From assembly GCF_020073745.1 (NCBI RefSeq), contig NZ_JAIRAU010000052.1, positions 1-64,000 of the forward strand: 64,000 nucleotides of DNA, written 5' to 3'. A program made the translations under genes and the position numbers. The DNA is from Nannocystis pusilla (GTDB lineage Bacteria > Myxococcota_A > Polyangia > Nannocystales > Nannocystaceae). Below are positions 18,289 to 26,557 of this stretch, in pieces. The number at the start of each line of letters is the position of its first letter. The first letter of the stretch is position 1. The notes below the pieces were generated by a model that worked only from the letters and a program-made list of their open reading frames with translations, was not told where the DNA came from and ran no database searches.

Positions 18289-20388
18289 ATGCTCCGCGTC
18301 GCCGCGCTCGCCCTCGGCCTCGCTGCCGCGCCACCGGTCGCCCGCACGGTCGACGAGGTCGTCGTCACCTTGCACGGCGAGCCGCACCGCGACGAGTACG
18401 CGTGGCTCAAGGCCGGGCCCGACGACCCGGCCGTGCGCGCTCACCTCGCGGCCGAGAACCGCCACGCCGAGGCCCTGCTGCGCCCGCAGCGGGCGCTCAT
18501 GCGCGCGCTCGAGCGCGAGATCGAGGCCATCGCCTACGTCGACGACGAGTCCGCCCCGGTGCGCCGCGGCGAATGGCTGTACTGGACCCGCCAGCGCCGC
18601 CAGGACGAGCACCCGGTGTATCTCCGCCGCCGCGTCGGCGCCGCGAACGATCGGCCGCCGCAGGTGGTCCTCGATCTGCAGCGACTCGCCCGTGGCCGCG
18701 ATTTCCTCGACCTCGGCGTCTTCGAGGTCTCGAGCGACGGCCGCGCGCTCGCCTATTCGCTCGACGAGGTCGGCGGCGAGAACTACACGCTCTTCATCAA
18801 AAACTTGGAGACGGGGGTGGAGCGGCCCGAGCGGATCGATCGGGTCACCTCCGCGGCGTGGAGCGCCGACGGGCGCGAGCTCGTCTACACCGTGCGCGAC
18901 GACACCTACCGCTCGTTCGCCCTGCGCGCCCGCACTCTCGGCGGCGACGATCGCCTGATCTTCGAGGAGACCGATCCGCGGTTCGACATCCACGTCGAGC
19001 GCAGCCGCTCCGGCGAGTGGCTGATCGCCCGCAGCAGCTCGGCCACCTCCAGCGAGGTCCGGGTCGCTCGCGCCGCCACGCCGGCCGGGCCGTGGACGGT
19101 GGTCGCCTACCGCCTGCCCGGACACCTCTACGACGTCGACCACGCGGGCGACGAGTTTTATATCCGCAGCAACCGCGGGGCCCCGCACTTTCGCGTGGTC
19201 GCGGCGCCCGAGAACGACCCCAGGCCCGCGCTCTGGCGCGAGGTCGTCGGCGAGCGGACCGGCGTCGCCCTGGCCCACCTCGACGCCTTCGACAGCCACC
19301 TGGTCCTGCTGCAGCGCGAGGGCGGCTTCCCGCGCCTGGTGTTCGTCGACCGGGCCACCGGCGCGACCGTGCGCGCCGGCCAGGCCGAGCGCAGCCGCGG
19401 CCTGTCCCCGCGGACAGGCGAGATCGTCGACATCAGCCCCGGCGACAACCCCGATCCTGCCGCCACGCACTACCGCGTGCACCTCACCACGGTGCACGCG
19501 CCGGACGACACCGTCGACCTCGCGTTCGCCGACGGCTCGGAGACGCTGGTCCACAGCCGGCCGCCGCCGACCGCGTGCGGGCTCAAGGCCGGCGCGTTCG
19601 CGTCGGCGCAGGCGAGCGACGGCACCGAGATCCTCTACATGTATTTCGCCGGCACCGGGCCTCACGACGGCCCGCGGCCGATCCTGCTCGAGGCCTACGG
19701 ATCGTACGGCTTCGCCTGGGACCCCGACTTCGACGCCGCGCGCTGCACTCTGATGAATCGCGGGGTCGACTTCGTGATCGCCTGGGTGCGCGGCGGGGGC
19801 GAGCTCGGCGAGCCGTGGCACGAGGCCGGGCGCCGGCGCCTCCGTGACAACGCGGTCGACGACCTGCTCGCGGTCGCGGCCGACCTGATCGACCGCGGCT
19901 ACACCACCCGCGACATGCTGGCGGTCGCCGGTGACAGCGCCGGCGGGGCGCTGGTGGCCTCGGCGCTCAATCGCCGCCCGGAGCTGTTCCGGGCCGCGGT
20001 CCTGCGCGTGCCGTTCCTCGACGCCGTGGGCACGATGGCCGACCCGAGCGCGCCGCTGACCACCACCGAATACGAGGAGTGGGGCGACCCGGCGGTGCGC
20101 GCCGACTACGACGCGATCCGCGGCTGGTGCCCCTACGCCAACCTCGGTCCGCGCGCCTATCCGGCCCTGCTGGTCGAATCGTCGCTGGCCGACGCCCGCG
20201 TCGCCTACCACGAGCAGGCCCGCTACGTCGCCCGCCTGCGCCGCCTGGCCAGCGGCGGCGGCCCGACGCTGCTGCGCACCGAGACCCACGCCGGCCACGC
20301 GGGGCCCAGCAGCCGCCGCGCGTGGCTGCACGGCCGCGCCTTCGAGGCCGCGTTCTTGCTGGCCCAGCTCGGCCGCGCCGGGCGGTGA
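18289..20388 (+). CDS. Prolyl oligopeptidase family serine peptidase (S9)
   Basis: A 699-residue S9-family peptidase: an N-terminal seven-bladed propeller, then an alpha/beta-hydrolase domain. The triad is visible as Ser550 in GDSAGG, Asp635 in SSLADARV, and His670 in THAGHAG. HGEPHRDEYAWLK near the start and YGSYGFAWDPDFD match the oligopeptidase B/protease II branch. A hydrophobic Ala-rich start (about residues 1-20) suggests export to the periplasm. It cleaves short peptides, after basic or Pro residues depending on the subfamily. Convergent with the next gene, with 22 bp between stops. Confidence 0.9.
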   Translation: MLRVAALALGLAAAPPVARTVDEVVVTLHGEPHRDEYAWLKAGPDDPAVRAHLAAENRHAEALLRPQRALMRALEREIEAIAYVDDESAPVRRGEWLYWTRQRRQDEHPVYLRRRVGAANDRPPQVVLDLQRLARGRDFLDLGVFEVSSDGRALAYSLDEVGGENYTLFIKNLETGVERPERIDRVTSAAWSADGRELVYTVRDDTYRSFALRARTLGGDDRLIFEETDPRFDIHVERSRSGEWLIARSSSATSSEVRVARAATPAGPWTVVAYRLPGHLYDVDHAGDEFYIRSNRGAPHFRVVAAPENDPRPALWREVVGERTGVALAHLDAFDSHLVLLQREGGFPRLVFVDRATGATVRAGQAERSRGLSPRTGEIVDISPGDNPDPAATHYRVHLTTVHAPDDTVDLAFADGSETLVHSRPPPTACGLKAGAFASAQASDGTEILYMYFAGTGPHDGPRPILLEAYGSYGFAWDPDFDAARCTLMNRGVDFVIAWVRGGGELGEPWHEAGRRRLRDNAVDDLLAVAADLIDRGYTTRDMLAVAGDSAGGALVASALNRRPELFRAAVLRVPFLDAVGTMADPSAPLTTTEYEEWGDPAVRADYDAIRGWCPYANLGPRAYPALLVESSLADARVAYHEQARYVARLRRLASGGGPTLLRTETHAGHAGPSSRRAWLHGRAFEAAFLLAQLGRAGR

Positions 20389-20410
20389 CAGGCTCGCCGG
20401 GGCCCGGGTG

Positions 20411-21373
20411 TCACGCGCTGAAGTCGAGCACCAGCCGACCGCGGACGCCCCCGGCTTCGAGCAATCGATGCGCCTCCGCGGCCTCCGCGGCCGGGAGCAC
20501 CCTGGCCACGCGCAGGCTCAGCTGGCCGTCCTCGGCTTGCTGGCGCAGGCGCTCGAGCTTCGCGGTGTCGGTGAGCGCCGTGCCGACGAACACCGGGTGC
20601 ACGACGACGCCGCGCTCCGTCGGACCGCTCCATCCGCGCACTGTCACGATCCCGCCGCCGTCGCGGATCGCCGGCAAGATCTGCTCGTGCAACATGGCCG
20701 CGTCGATCACGACATCGACCCCTTGCGGGGCGACCTCGCGGATCCGTCGGGCCAGGTCGTCGCCCCGCTCGAGGATGACATCGGCCCCGAGTCGCTCGAC
20801 GAGCGCGTGATCGGCCGGCGAGGCGTCGGCGATCACGCGCAGGCCGTCGGCCTTGGCCAGCTCGATCGCGTAGCCGCCGACCGCCCCGGCCGCGCCCGTG
20901 ACGGCCACGGTCTGACCGGGCTGCAGGCCGAACGCGTCGAGCCCCAGCCGCACCGTGAGCGCGTTCATCAGCAGCGTCGACGCGGCCGCCAGGCTGCTCC
21001 CCGCGGGCGCGCGGACGACCGAGGCCGCGGGGGCCACGATCTGCTCGGCGTACGCGCCCTTGTGCGGACCGTAGGGCGTGACGACGGCGACGACCTCGTC
21101 CCCGACCTTCAGCCGGCCGTCGCCGCCCGGCCCGACCGCGTCGATGACCCCGGCCGCGTCCATCCCGGGGATGTACGGCGGCGGCGGCAGCTGCGGCGCC
21201 AACCGCTTGATCTCTCCGGAGCGCAGCAACACGTCGGTCGGATTGACCGCGGCCGCATGCACGCGGATCCGGACCTCGCCCGCGCCGGGCCGCGGCTCCG
21301 GCAGCTCGACGACCTTCAGGACCTCCGGTCCACCAAACTCTTCGACGATGATGGCTCGCATGCGAAAGTTCAT
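20411..21373 (-). CDS. NADP-dependent zeta-crystallin-like oxidoreductase
   Basis: A 320-residue medium-chain dehydrogenase/reductase of the quinone oxidoreductase type. MRAIIVEEFGGPEVL is the classic N-terminus, and a GroES-like domain follows. The Rossmann fold has VAVTGAAGAVGG (about residue 150). The catalytic-zinc ligands of alcohol dehydrogenases are not evident, as expected for this zinc-free branch, which reduces quinones or enones with NADPH. ATG 21373 is preceded by a weak GCGG-type element; the second ATG at 21361 matches family starts and is an alternative. Confidence 0.85.
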   Translation of the reverse strand: MNFRMRAIIVEEFGGPEVLKVVELPEPRPGAGEVRIRVHAAAVNPTDVLLRSGEIKRLAPQLPPPPYIPGMDAAGVIDAVGPGGDGRLKVGDEVVAVVTPYGPHKGAYAEQIVAPAASVVRAPAGSSLAAASTLLMNALTVRLGLDAFGLQPGQTVAVTGAAGAVGGYAIELAKADGLRVIADASPADHALVERLGADVILERGDDLARRIREVAPQGVDVVIDAAMLHEQILPAIRDGGGIVTVRGWSGPTERGVVVHPVFVGTALTDTAKLERLRQQAEDGQLSLRVARVLPAAEAAEAHRLLEAGGVRGRLVLDFSA

Positions 21374-21724
21374 AGTCCGCCGCTCAGGTCTCGACAAGGC
21401 TCGCGCCTGAACGACTCGCGGATGGCCTGTCCGCACGCATTGATTCTCACGCTTCGAGTCGACGACGTCCGACGTACCGATACGCGCTCGGCACACGATG
21501 CTCCGGCGCCGCCGGACTCATCGACAGAATCGGCCGGCGACGGCTACCGGCTGTGACCGCGCACGTCTCCACCGAAGTGGCGGCGCTCGACGGCGACGGG
21601 CCGGTCGCGCGCCGGCCCGCCGGTCCCGCCGCGCGTGGCGGACGAAGCATGTGCCGGCAATGCGAGCTCCTCGACAGCGATCGCGGCGCCGACCGGACGC
21701 GCTCTCGGTTATGCTCCGCCGGTC
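21374..21724. other. Intergenic gap
   Basis: About 350 bp between divergent genes; no gene or clear site seen. Confidence 0.4.
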
Positions 21725-22573
21725 ATGCGCGTCGCCCTCGCCACCTGCGTCATCAAGCCCGAGCCCGACCCCGACGAGGCGCTGCTGGTCGCCGCCCTCA
21801 CCGAGGCCGGCGTCGAGCCGCGGGTGCTGGCCTGGGACGATCCGGCGGCCGCCTGGCACGAGGCCGGGCTGTGCGTGATCCGCTCGACCTGGAATTATCC
21901 GCACCGCCCCGACGACTTCCTGGCGTGGGCGCGGCGGGTCGCCGGCGTCACGCGAATGTACAATCCGCTGGCGATCGTCGCCGGCAACTATCACAAGAGT
22001 TATCTGCGCGGGCTGGCCGATCGCGGCGTCCCCGTGGTCGACACGGTCCACGTCGCGCGCGGCGCGGCGCCCGAGCTGGCGCAGATCCTCGACGAGCGCG
22101 GCTGGGATCGCGCGGTCGTCAAGCCGGCCGTCTCGGCCGCGTCGCTGGGCACGTGGCGCCTCGAGCGCGCCGAGGCGGACGCCTGCCAGCAGCGCTTCGC
22201 CGAGGACGTGGCTCGCCGGGACACGATGGTGCAGCCGTACATGCGCGCGGTCGAGGGGCCGGGCGAGCGCGCGCTGATCTGGATCGACGGCGCGCTCACC
22301 CACGCGATCCGCAAGACGGCGCGGTTCGTCGGCGAGCGCGAGCAGGTCTCGCCCGCCGTCCCGATCGCCGGCGACGAGCGGCGCCTCGCCGAGGTCGCGC
22401 TGGCGCCGATCGCCGACCAGCTGCTCTACGCGCGCGTCGACGTGGTCCGCGACGACGACGGCGCGCCGCGGATCATGGAGCTCGAGCTCATCGAGCCCTC
22501 GCTCTACCTCGCGGAGCACCCGCCCGCGCTGGCGCGGCTGGTCGCGGCGATCGTCGCCCGGTCGCGCGGGTGA
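21725..22573 (+). CDS. ATP-grasp-like protein
   Basis: A 282-residue protein with the RimK/glutathione-synthetase type of ATP-grasp core. It has an N-terminal alpha/beta domain ending in VIRSTWNYPHRP, the substrate segment NYHKSYLRGLADRG, the nucleotide Lys in RAVVKPAVSAAS, a MVQPYM strand, and metal ligands at RVDVV and IMELELIEPSLYL. It is likely a carboxylate-amine ligase of unknown substrate. It is the third ATP-grasp gene within 11 kb but is not linked to the other two. The six-unit 14-bp repeat block starts about 30 bp after its stop. Confidence 0.75.
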   Translation: MRVALATCVIKPEPDPDEALLVAALTEAGVEPRVLAWDDPAAAWHEAGLCVIRSTWNYPHRPDDFLAWARRVAGVTRMYNPLAIVAGNYHKSYLRGLADRGVPVVDTVHVARGAAPELAQILDERGWDRAVVKPAVSAASLGTWRLERAEADACQQRFAEDVARRDTMVQPYMRAVEGPGERALIWIDGALTHAIRKTARFVGEREQVSPAVPIAGDERRLAEVALAPIADQLLYARVDVVRDDDGAPRIMELELIEPSLYLAEHPPALARLVAAIVARSRG

Positions 22574-22604
22574 GCCGGCGGGGCGGCGAGAGATGGCGCC
22601 AAAG

Positions 22605-22638
22605 ACATGTCTTGTGTGACATGATCGATGAAGCATGT
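22605..22638 (+). repeat. 14-bp RCATGY array, 3 units
   Basis: ACATGT 22605, ACATGA 22619 and GCATGT 22633 at exact 14-bp steps; first half of a double array. Confidence 0.85.
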
Positions 22639-22671
22639 ACACGCGGCGGCCCGGCGCAGCTCGTGTTGAAG

Positions 22672-22705
22672 ACATGTCTCATGAGACATGTGTAATGAGA
22701 CATGT
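22672..22705 (+). repeat. 14-bp RCATGY array, 3 units
   Basis: ACATGT at 22672, 22686 and 22700, the best-conserved copy. The first two units form the perfect 20-bp palindrome ACATGTCTCATGAGACATGT. The array starts 39 bp after the last unit of the preceding one. Confidence 0.9.
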
Positions 22706-22918
22706 CATCGCGGCGGCCGCGCGGAGCGGTGCGCGGGCGGTTGCGCAGGACATCGGCGTGAATCGGCCTCCGGGCGCCCCGGCGAGGGGCGCGGGGACGA
22801 GCGGGCCCGGGCGTTCGCGCGCGGCCGTGACCCGTGCGTCCGCCGCGATCGCGCCGTTTCGCCGGCCCGCCGATGCCGGCCCTTGACCGTGCGCGCGAGC
22901 GCAAGGTACCTGCATGCG

Positions 22919-24826
22919 ATGAATCGCGGGAGTGTCGCAATCCTCGGTGTCTCTGCGCTCGTCGTCCTCGCCTGCGGCGACGACGGACGGCCGGCCGACA
23001 GCACCGCGAGCAGCGCGCCGGGCACCTCGACCGCGACGATCCCGACCGGCACCACCGACGGCGACGCGAGCAGCGCGACCGCGCCGACCGGCAGCGACGC
23101 CACGTCGACGCCGACCACCACCACCGGCAGCACCGATTCGGGTCCGCTGTTCGACCTCGGCCAGGGGCTCGACGTGGCGAAGGCGCTGCAGTGCAGCGCC
23201 GACCTGCACGCGGTCGTCGACACGAGCGGGCAGGTCGTCGAGCAGTGCGCGGCCGACCAGGGCTGCGCCGACGCCGAGTGCGTGCCCGCCTGCGACGCGG
23301 CGGCCGCCAGCAAGGCCAACTTCGGCTGCGAATTCCAGGTGCCGACGCCGCCGACCTCGCCGTACTTGCCGACGCCGCCGTGCTTCGCCGCGTTCCTCAC
23401 CAACAGCTGGGGGCATCCGGCCAAGATCGAGGTCACGCGCGACGGCGTCGCGTTCGACCTCGGCGCGTTCGCTCGCGTCGTCACGCCGGGGCAGGCGCCG
23501 GAGGACTGGTCGCCGGTCGCGGCCGCCGGCCTCGGGCCCGGCGAGGTCGCGGTGCTGTTCCTCTCGAGTCACCCCAATGCGATCCACCCCGAGACCATGC
23601 AGAACCTCAATTGCCCGGTGCCCGACGCCGCCGGCGCGGCGACCCAGGTCGACGCCTCCGGCCGCGGTCTCAGCTTTCACGTCACCTCCGACATCCCGCT
23701 GACCGCCTACGACATGGCCCCGTTCGGCGGCGCGTTCTCGTACATCCCGAGCGCCGAATTGCTGTTCCCGACCAGCGCGTGGGGCACCAACTATGTGGCC
23801 GTGATGCCGCCCGTGGGCACGCACGTGCCGCCGGGGCCGCTGTGGCTGCAGGTGGTCGGCGCCGTCGACGGCACGAACGTGGAGATCCGTCCGACCGCCG
23901 ACCTCGAGGCCGGGCCCGACATCGAGGCGGCGCCGGCCGGGGTGGTCCAGGCATTCACGGTCGACGCCGGCGAGTATGTGCAATGGGAGGTCGCCGCCGG
24001 GGCGGGCGACGCGTCGGGCACGCTGATCCTCAGCGACAAGCCGGTCGCGCTGCACACCGGCAACCGCTTCTTGCGCCTGCAGCCGATGATGGCCCCCGGC
24101 GGCGAGGCGACGCACCAGCAGAACCACTCGGTCACCGCGCTGGGCTATGAATACGTGGCCGCCGCCTACGAGACGCGCCGGGCCGACCTGGCGCCGGAGG
24201 CGATCGAGTACCGGGTGGTCGGCGCGGTCGACGGCACGGCGCTGAGCTACGACCCGCCGGTCCCGGGCGCCCCGGCCGCGCTGGCGCAGGGTCAGGTGGT
24301 CGACTTCGCGGCCACCGGCTCGTTCCAGATCCGCAGCCAGGACCCCGAGCACCCGTTCGTGCTGTCGCAGGTGATGGACACCTGCAACATCCCCGGCGGC
24401 ACCCGCCCCGGCGCGACGGCGATGGGGTTCATGCAATTGCTCGGCGACGAGGAGTGGGTGATCCTGCTGCCGCCGGCGCAGTTCCTGCAGGAATACATCT
24501 TCTTCACCGACCCGTCGTACGCGACCACCAACCTGGTGATCACGCGCGTCGACGACGGCGACGGCTTCCACGACGTCACCGTCGATTGCCTGGGCACGGT
24601 CGGCGGCTGGCAGCCGGTCGGCGGCGATGGCCGCTTCGAGGTCGCCACCGTCGATCTGATCCGCGCCGACGTCGGCGTGAACGGCTGCACCAACGGACAG
24701 CACACCGCCGGGAGCGACGGCAAGTTCGGCCTCGTGGTCTGGGGCCTCGACAGCTATTCGTCGTACGCCTATCCGGCCGGCGGCAACGCGATCGCGCTGA
24801 CCGACCTGGTGATCCCGCCGGGCTGA
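22919..24826 (+). CDS. IgGFc-binding-like lipoprotein
   Basis: A 635-residue predicted surface lipoprotein. The lipobox LACG lies at about residue 19, and a Thr/Ser/Ala-rich linker runs to about 75. The large C-terminal part matches the IgGFc-binding N-terminal domain family, abundant in myxobacteria: AFLTNSWGHPAKIEV, ISHP-like LSSHPNAIHPET, and ALHTGNRFLRLQP with HQQNHSVTALG. The name comes from a mucin-like human protein; in bacteria the function is unknown, with adhesion suspected. It lies 215 bp downstream of the double 14-bp array. Confidence 0.8.
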   Translation: MNRGSVAILGVSALVVLACGDDGRPADSTASSAPGTSTATIPTGTTDGDASSATAPTGSDATSTPTTTTGSTDSGPLFDLGQGLDVAKALQCSADLHAVVDTSGQVVEQCAADQGCADAECVPACDAAAASKANFGCEFQVPTPPTSPYLPTPPCFAAFLTNSWGHPAKIEVTRDGVAFDLGAFARVVTPGQAPEDWSPVAAAGLGPGEVAVLFLSSHPNAIHPETMQNLNCPVPDAAGAATQVDASGRGLSFHVTSDIPLTAYDMAPFGGAFSYIPSAELLFPTSAWGTNYVAVMPPVGTHVPPGPLWLQVVGAVDGTNVEIRPTADLEAGPDIEAAPAGVVQAFTVDAGEYVQWEVAAGAGDASGTLILSDKPVALHTGNRFLRLQPMMAPGGEATHQQNHSVTALGYEYVAAAYETRRADLAPEAIEYRVVGAVDGTALSYDPPVPGAPAALAQGQVVDFAATGSFQIRSQDPEHPFVLSQVMDTCNIPGGTRPGATAMGFMQLLGDEEWVILLPPAQFLQEYIFFTDPSYATTNLVITRVDDGDGFHDVTVDCLGTVGGWQPVGGDGRFEVATVDLIRADVGVNGCTNGQHTAGSDGKFGLVVWGLDSYSSYAYPAGGNAIALTDLVIPPG

Positions 24827-24828
24827 GC

Positions 24829-25392
24829 TCAGCGCTCGTCGAGCCGGCGGATCACGCGACAGGGATGGCCGCCGGCGAGCACGCCGGCCGGGATGTCGCG
24901 GGTGACGACGCTGCCGGCCGCGATCGTGGTGTCGGCGCCGATGGTGACGCCCGGGCAGACGATCACGCGGCCGCCGAGCCACACGCGGTCGCCGATCCGC
25001 ACCGGCCGCGCCGACTCGAGTCCCGTCATTCGCTCGGCGGCGAGCAGCGGGTGGGTGGCCGCGTAGATGTGCACCCCGGGCCCGCACAGCACGTGCGCGC
25101 CGATCTCGACGGCGGCGCAGTCGAGGATCACGCCGTCGAAGTTCATGTAAAAGCCGTCGCCGACGCTGATGTTCGCGCCGTAGTCGCAGCGGAACGGCGG
25201 CTCGATCTCGATGTTCGGACCGCACGCGCCCAGCAGCTCGCGCAGGATCGCCACGCGCGCCGCGGGCTCGTCCTCGCGGGTGGCATTGAACGCGTGCGTC
25301 AGCCGACGCGCCGACCGCCGCAGGGCCACCAGCTCGGTGTCGGAGGCCAGGTACAGCTCGCCGGACAGCATCTTCTCGCGTTCGCTCGCCAC
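24829..25392 (-). CDS. Sugar O-acetyltransferase, maltose/galactoside type
   Basis: A 187-residue left-handed beta-helix acetyltransferase of the Maa/LacA/NodL family, which moves acetyl from acetyl-CoA to a sugar hydroxyl. The N-terminal helix REKMLSGELYLASD is the family Maa domain. The hexapeptide repeats run through the ATHPLLA loop, whose His is catalytic, and end in GVTIGADTTIAAGSVV and GHPCRVIR. The GTG at 25392 gives the normal family length and puts REKM at residue 5; longer upstream frames add Arg-rich sequence without homology. Convergent with the preceding lipoprotein, with 2 bp between stops. Confidence 0.88.
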   Translation of the reverse strand: MASEREKMLSGELYLASDTELVALRRSARRLTHAFNATREDEPAARVAILRELLGACGPNIEIEPPFRCDYGANISVGDGFYMNFDGVILDCAAVEIGAHVLCGPGVHIYAATHPLLAAERMTGLESARPVRIGDRVWLGGRVIVCPGVTIGADTTIAAGSVVTRDIPAGVLAGGHPCRVIRRLDER

Positions 25393-25694
25393 GCCGGCAC
25401 TGTGGCCGCGCTCTCGCGCGTGGGCGCGCGAATCGTCGCCAAATGGATCGCGTCCGGCGATGAGTCGACGCGGCGGTCGGCCGGCGGGGCTGCGGCGCAG
25501 GGCGCGGAGCTCCACGGCCGGCGCGACGGGCCCGTCCGCGACCCGCGATCGCCCCGAGTCGCAACACGACGGGACTCGAGAGGAACGGCGTTCGATGACC
25601 TCGCGCGTGCAACGCCGGCTCGGGCCGACAATTTCATCACCGACGTGGTGACAGGCGTGGCCGCGAGTGGTGTCATAAGATCACGCCCCACGCC
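25393..25694. other. Intergenic gap
   Basis: About 300 bp between divergent genes; no gene recognised. Confidence 0.4.
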
Positions 25695-26111
25695 ATGACG
25701 ACTTCGCTTCCGTCCCTGAGTCTACCCGTCATCGCCGGGATGACGGCGCTGCTGCTGTCTGCGTGCTCCGAGCCGGACACTCCGCTCCTCGAGCGCGTCG
25801 TGCGGATCTCGCCGGACGCCGGCGAAGACGACGAGTACCTCGGTTGCAAGGGGGGCGGTGCGCTCGTCACCGCCGGTGGCGAAGGCTACGTGCTGAACAT
25901 CGAGCGCGAGTTCGAGAGCGGCTGGTCGACGCGGTACCGCGTGTTCGCGATCACGGACGAGGGGGAGAAGACGGCCGTGCTCGTCGACCACAGCATCGGC
26001 GAGAATTTCCTCGCCGGCGAGGACGCGCTCGTGCTGCCGTTCTCGGCGCGAGGGACGAGCTTCGAGCTGCGGGTGAGCGTCGACGGCGACGGCGTCTTCG
26101 AGTGCGGCTGA
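25695..26111 (+). CDS. Small lipoprotein of unknown function
   Basis: A 138-residue predicted lipoprotein: hydrophobic signal VIAGMTALLLSACSE with the lipobox Cys at about residue 24, then a mostly beta domain of about 110 residues with a Cys pair (one near the start, one at the very end). No linker of the Thr-rich kind seen in other lipoproteins of the window. Not recognised. Confidence 0.65.
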   Translation: MTTSLPSLSLPVIAGMTALLLSACSEPDTPLLERVVRISPDAGEDDEYLGCKGGGALVTAGGEGYVLNIEREFESGWSTRYRVFAITDEGEKTAVLVDHSIGENFLAGEDALVLPFSARGTSFELRVSVDGDGVFECG

Positions 26112-26170
26112 TCCGATGAGCGGGTGACCAGCGACGGTCGCGTGGTTGCGAGTCGGCGAGGTTCCGCGTG

Positions 26171-26190
26171 ACCTGTCCGCGAGGACAGCA
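26171..26190 (+). repeat. 14-bp array, degenerate pair
   Basis: ACCTGT 26171 and ACAGCA 26185, 14 bp apart. CTGTCC/GGACAG forms a 6-bp hairpin around GCGA. Confidence 0.45.
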
Positions 26191-26236
26191 AGTGTGACGC
26201 TCGCTCGCGCAGGTGTGGCTGCTGCGCCTCCCGACT

Positions 26237-26270
26237 TCATGGTTGAACGAGCATGTCCGATCGAGCATGT
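26237..26270 (+). repeat. 14-bp RCATGY array, 3 units
   Basis: TCATGG 26237, GCATGT 26251 and GCATGT 26265 at exact 14-bp steps, about 290 bp before the histidine kinase start. Confidence 0.8.
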
Positions 26271-26557
26271 GACGCGGGCTGCGCTGCCTGCGCAGATCGG
26301 CGCCGGCACGCGGTCTCGCCCGGGTGCCGGCGCGCTGCAGGCGACGCGCGGGCGCGCGGCGTCCTCGCCGGCCGGGAGCCGCGAGCATTCCTCCGACGGC
26401 GGCCGGCGAGGCCTCGTTTCGGCCGGGCGCCCGGGACGCACGCGCCCGTCGCGGCCGACGCGTCCGTGCGACGACTCGCAGGACGAGCGAGCGGACGATT
26501 TGCTGGGATTTTAACCGTGCCCGCGTCGCCCACGTCCGCAACTGTACAGGCGTCGTC

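Larger units (their letters stand above)
26112..26557. other. Intergenic gap with two 14-bp arrays
   Basis: About 445 bp ahead of the histidine kinase gene. It holds the arrays at 26171 and 26237 and no supported gene. Confidence 0.5.

Noticed and set aside
22605..22705. CRISPR array
   Set aside because: Units are 14 bp with an 8-bp gap between 6-bp palindromes; there are no 20-40 bp spacers and no cas genes.
26171..26190. LexA/SOS-type box
   Set aside because: The CTGT...ACAG likeness is fully explained as a degenerate 14-bp repeat pair, and no SOS gene follows.
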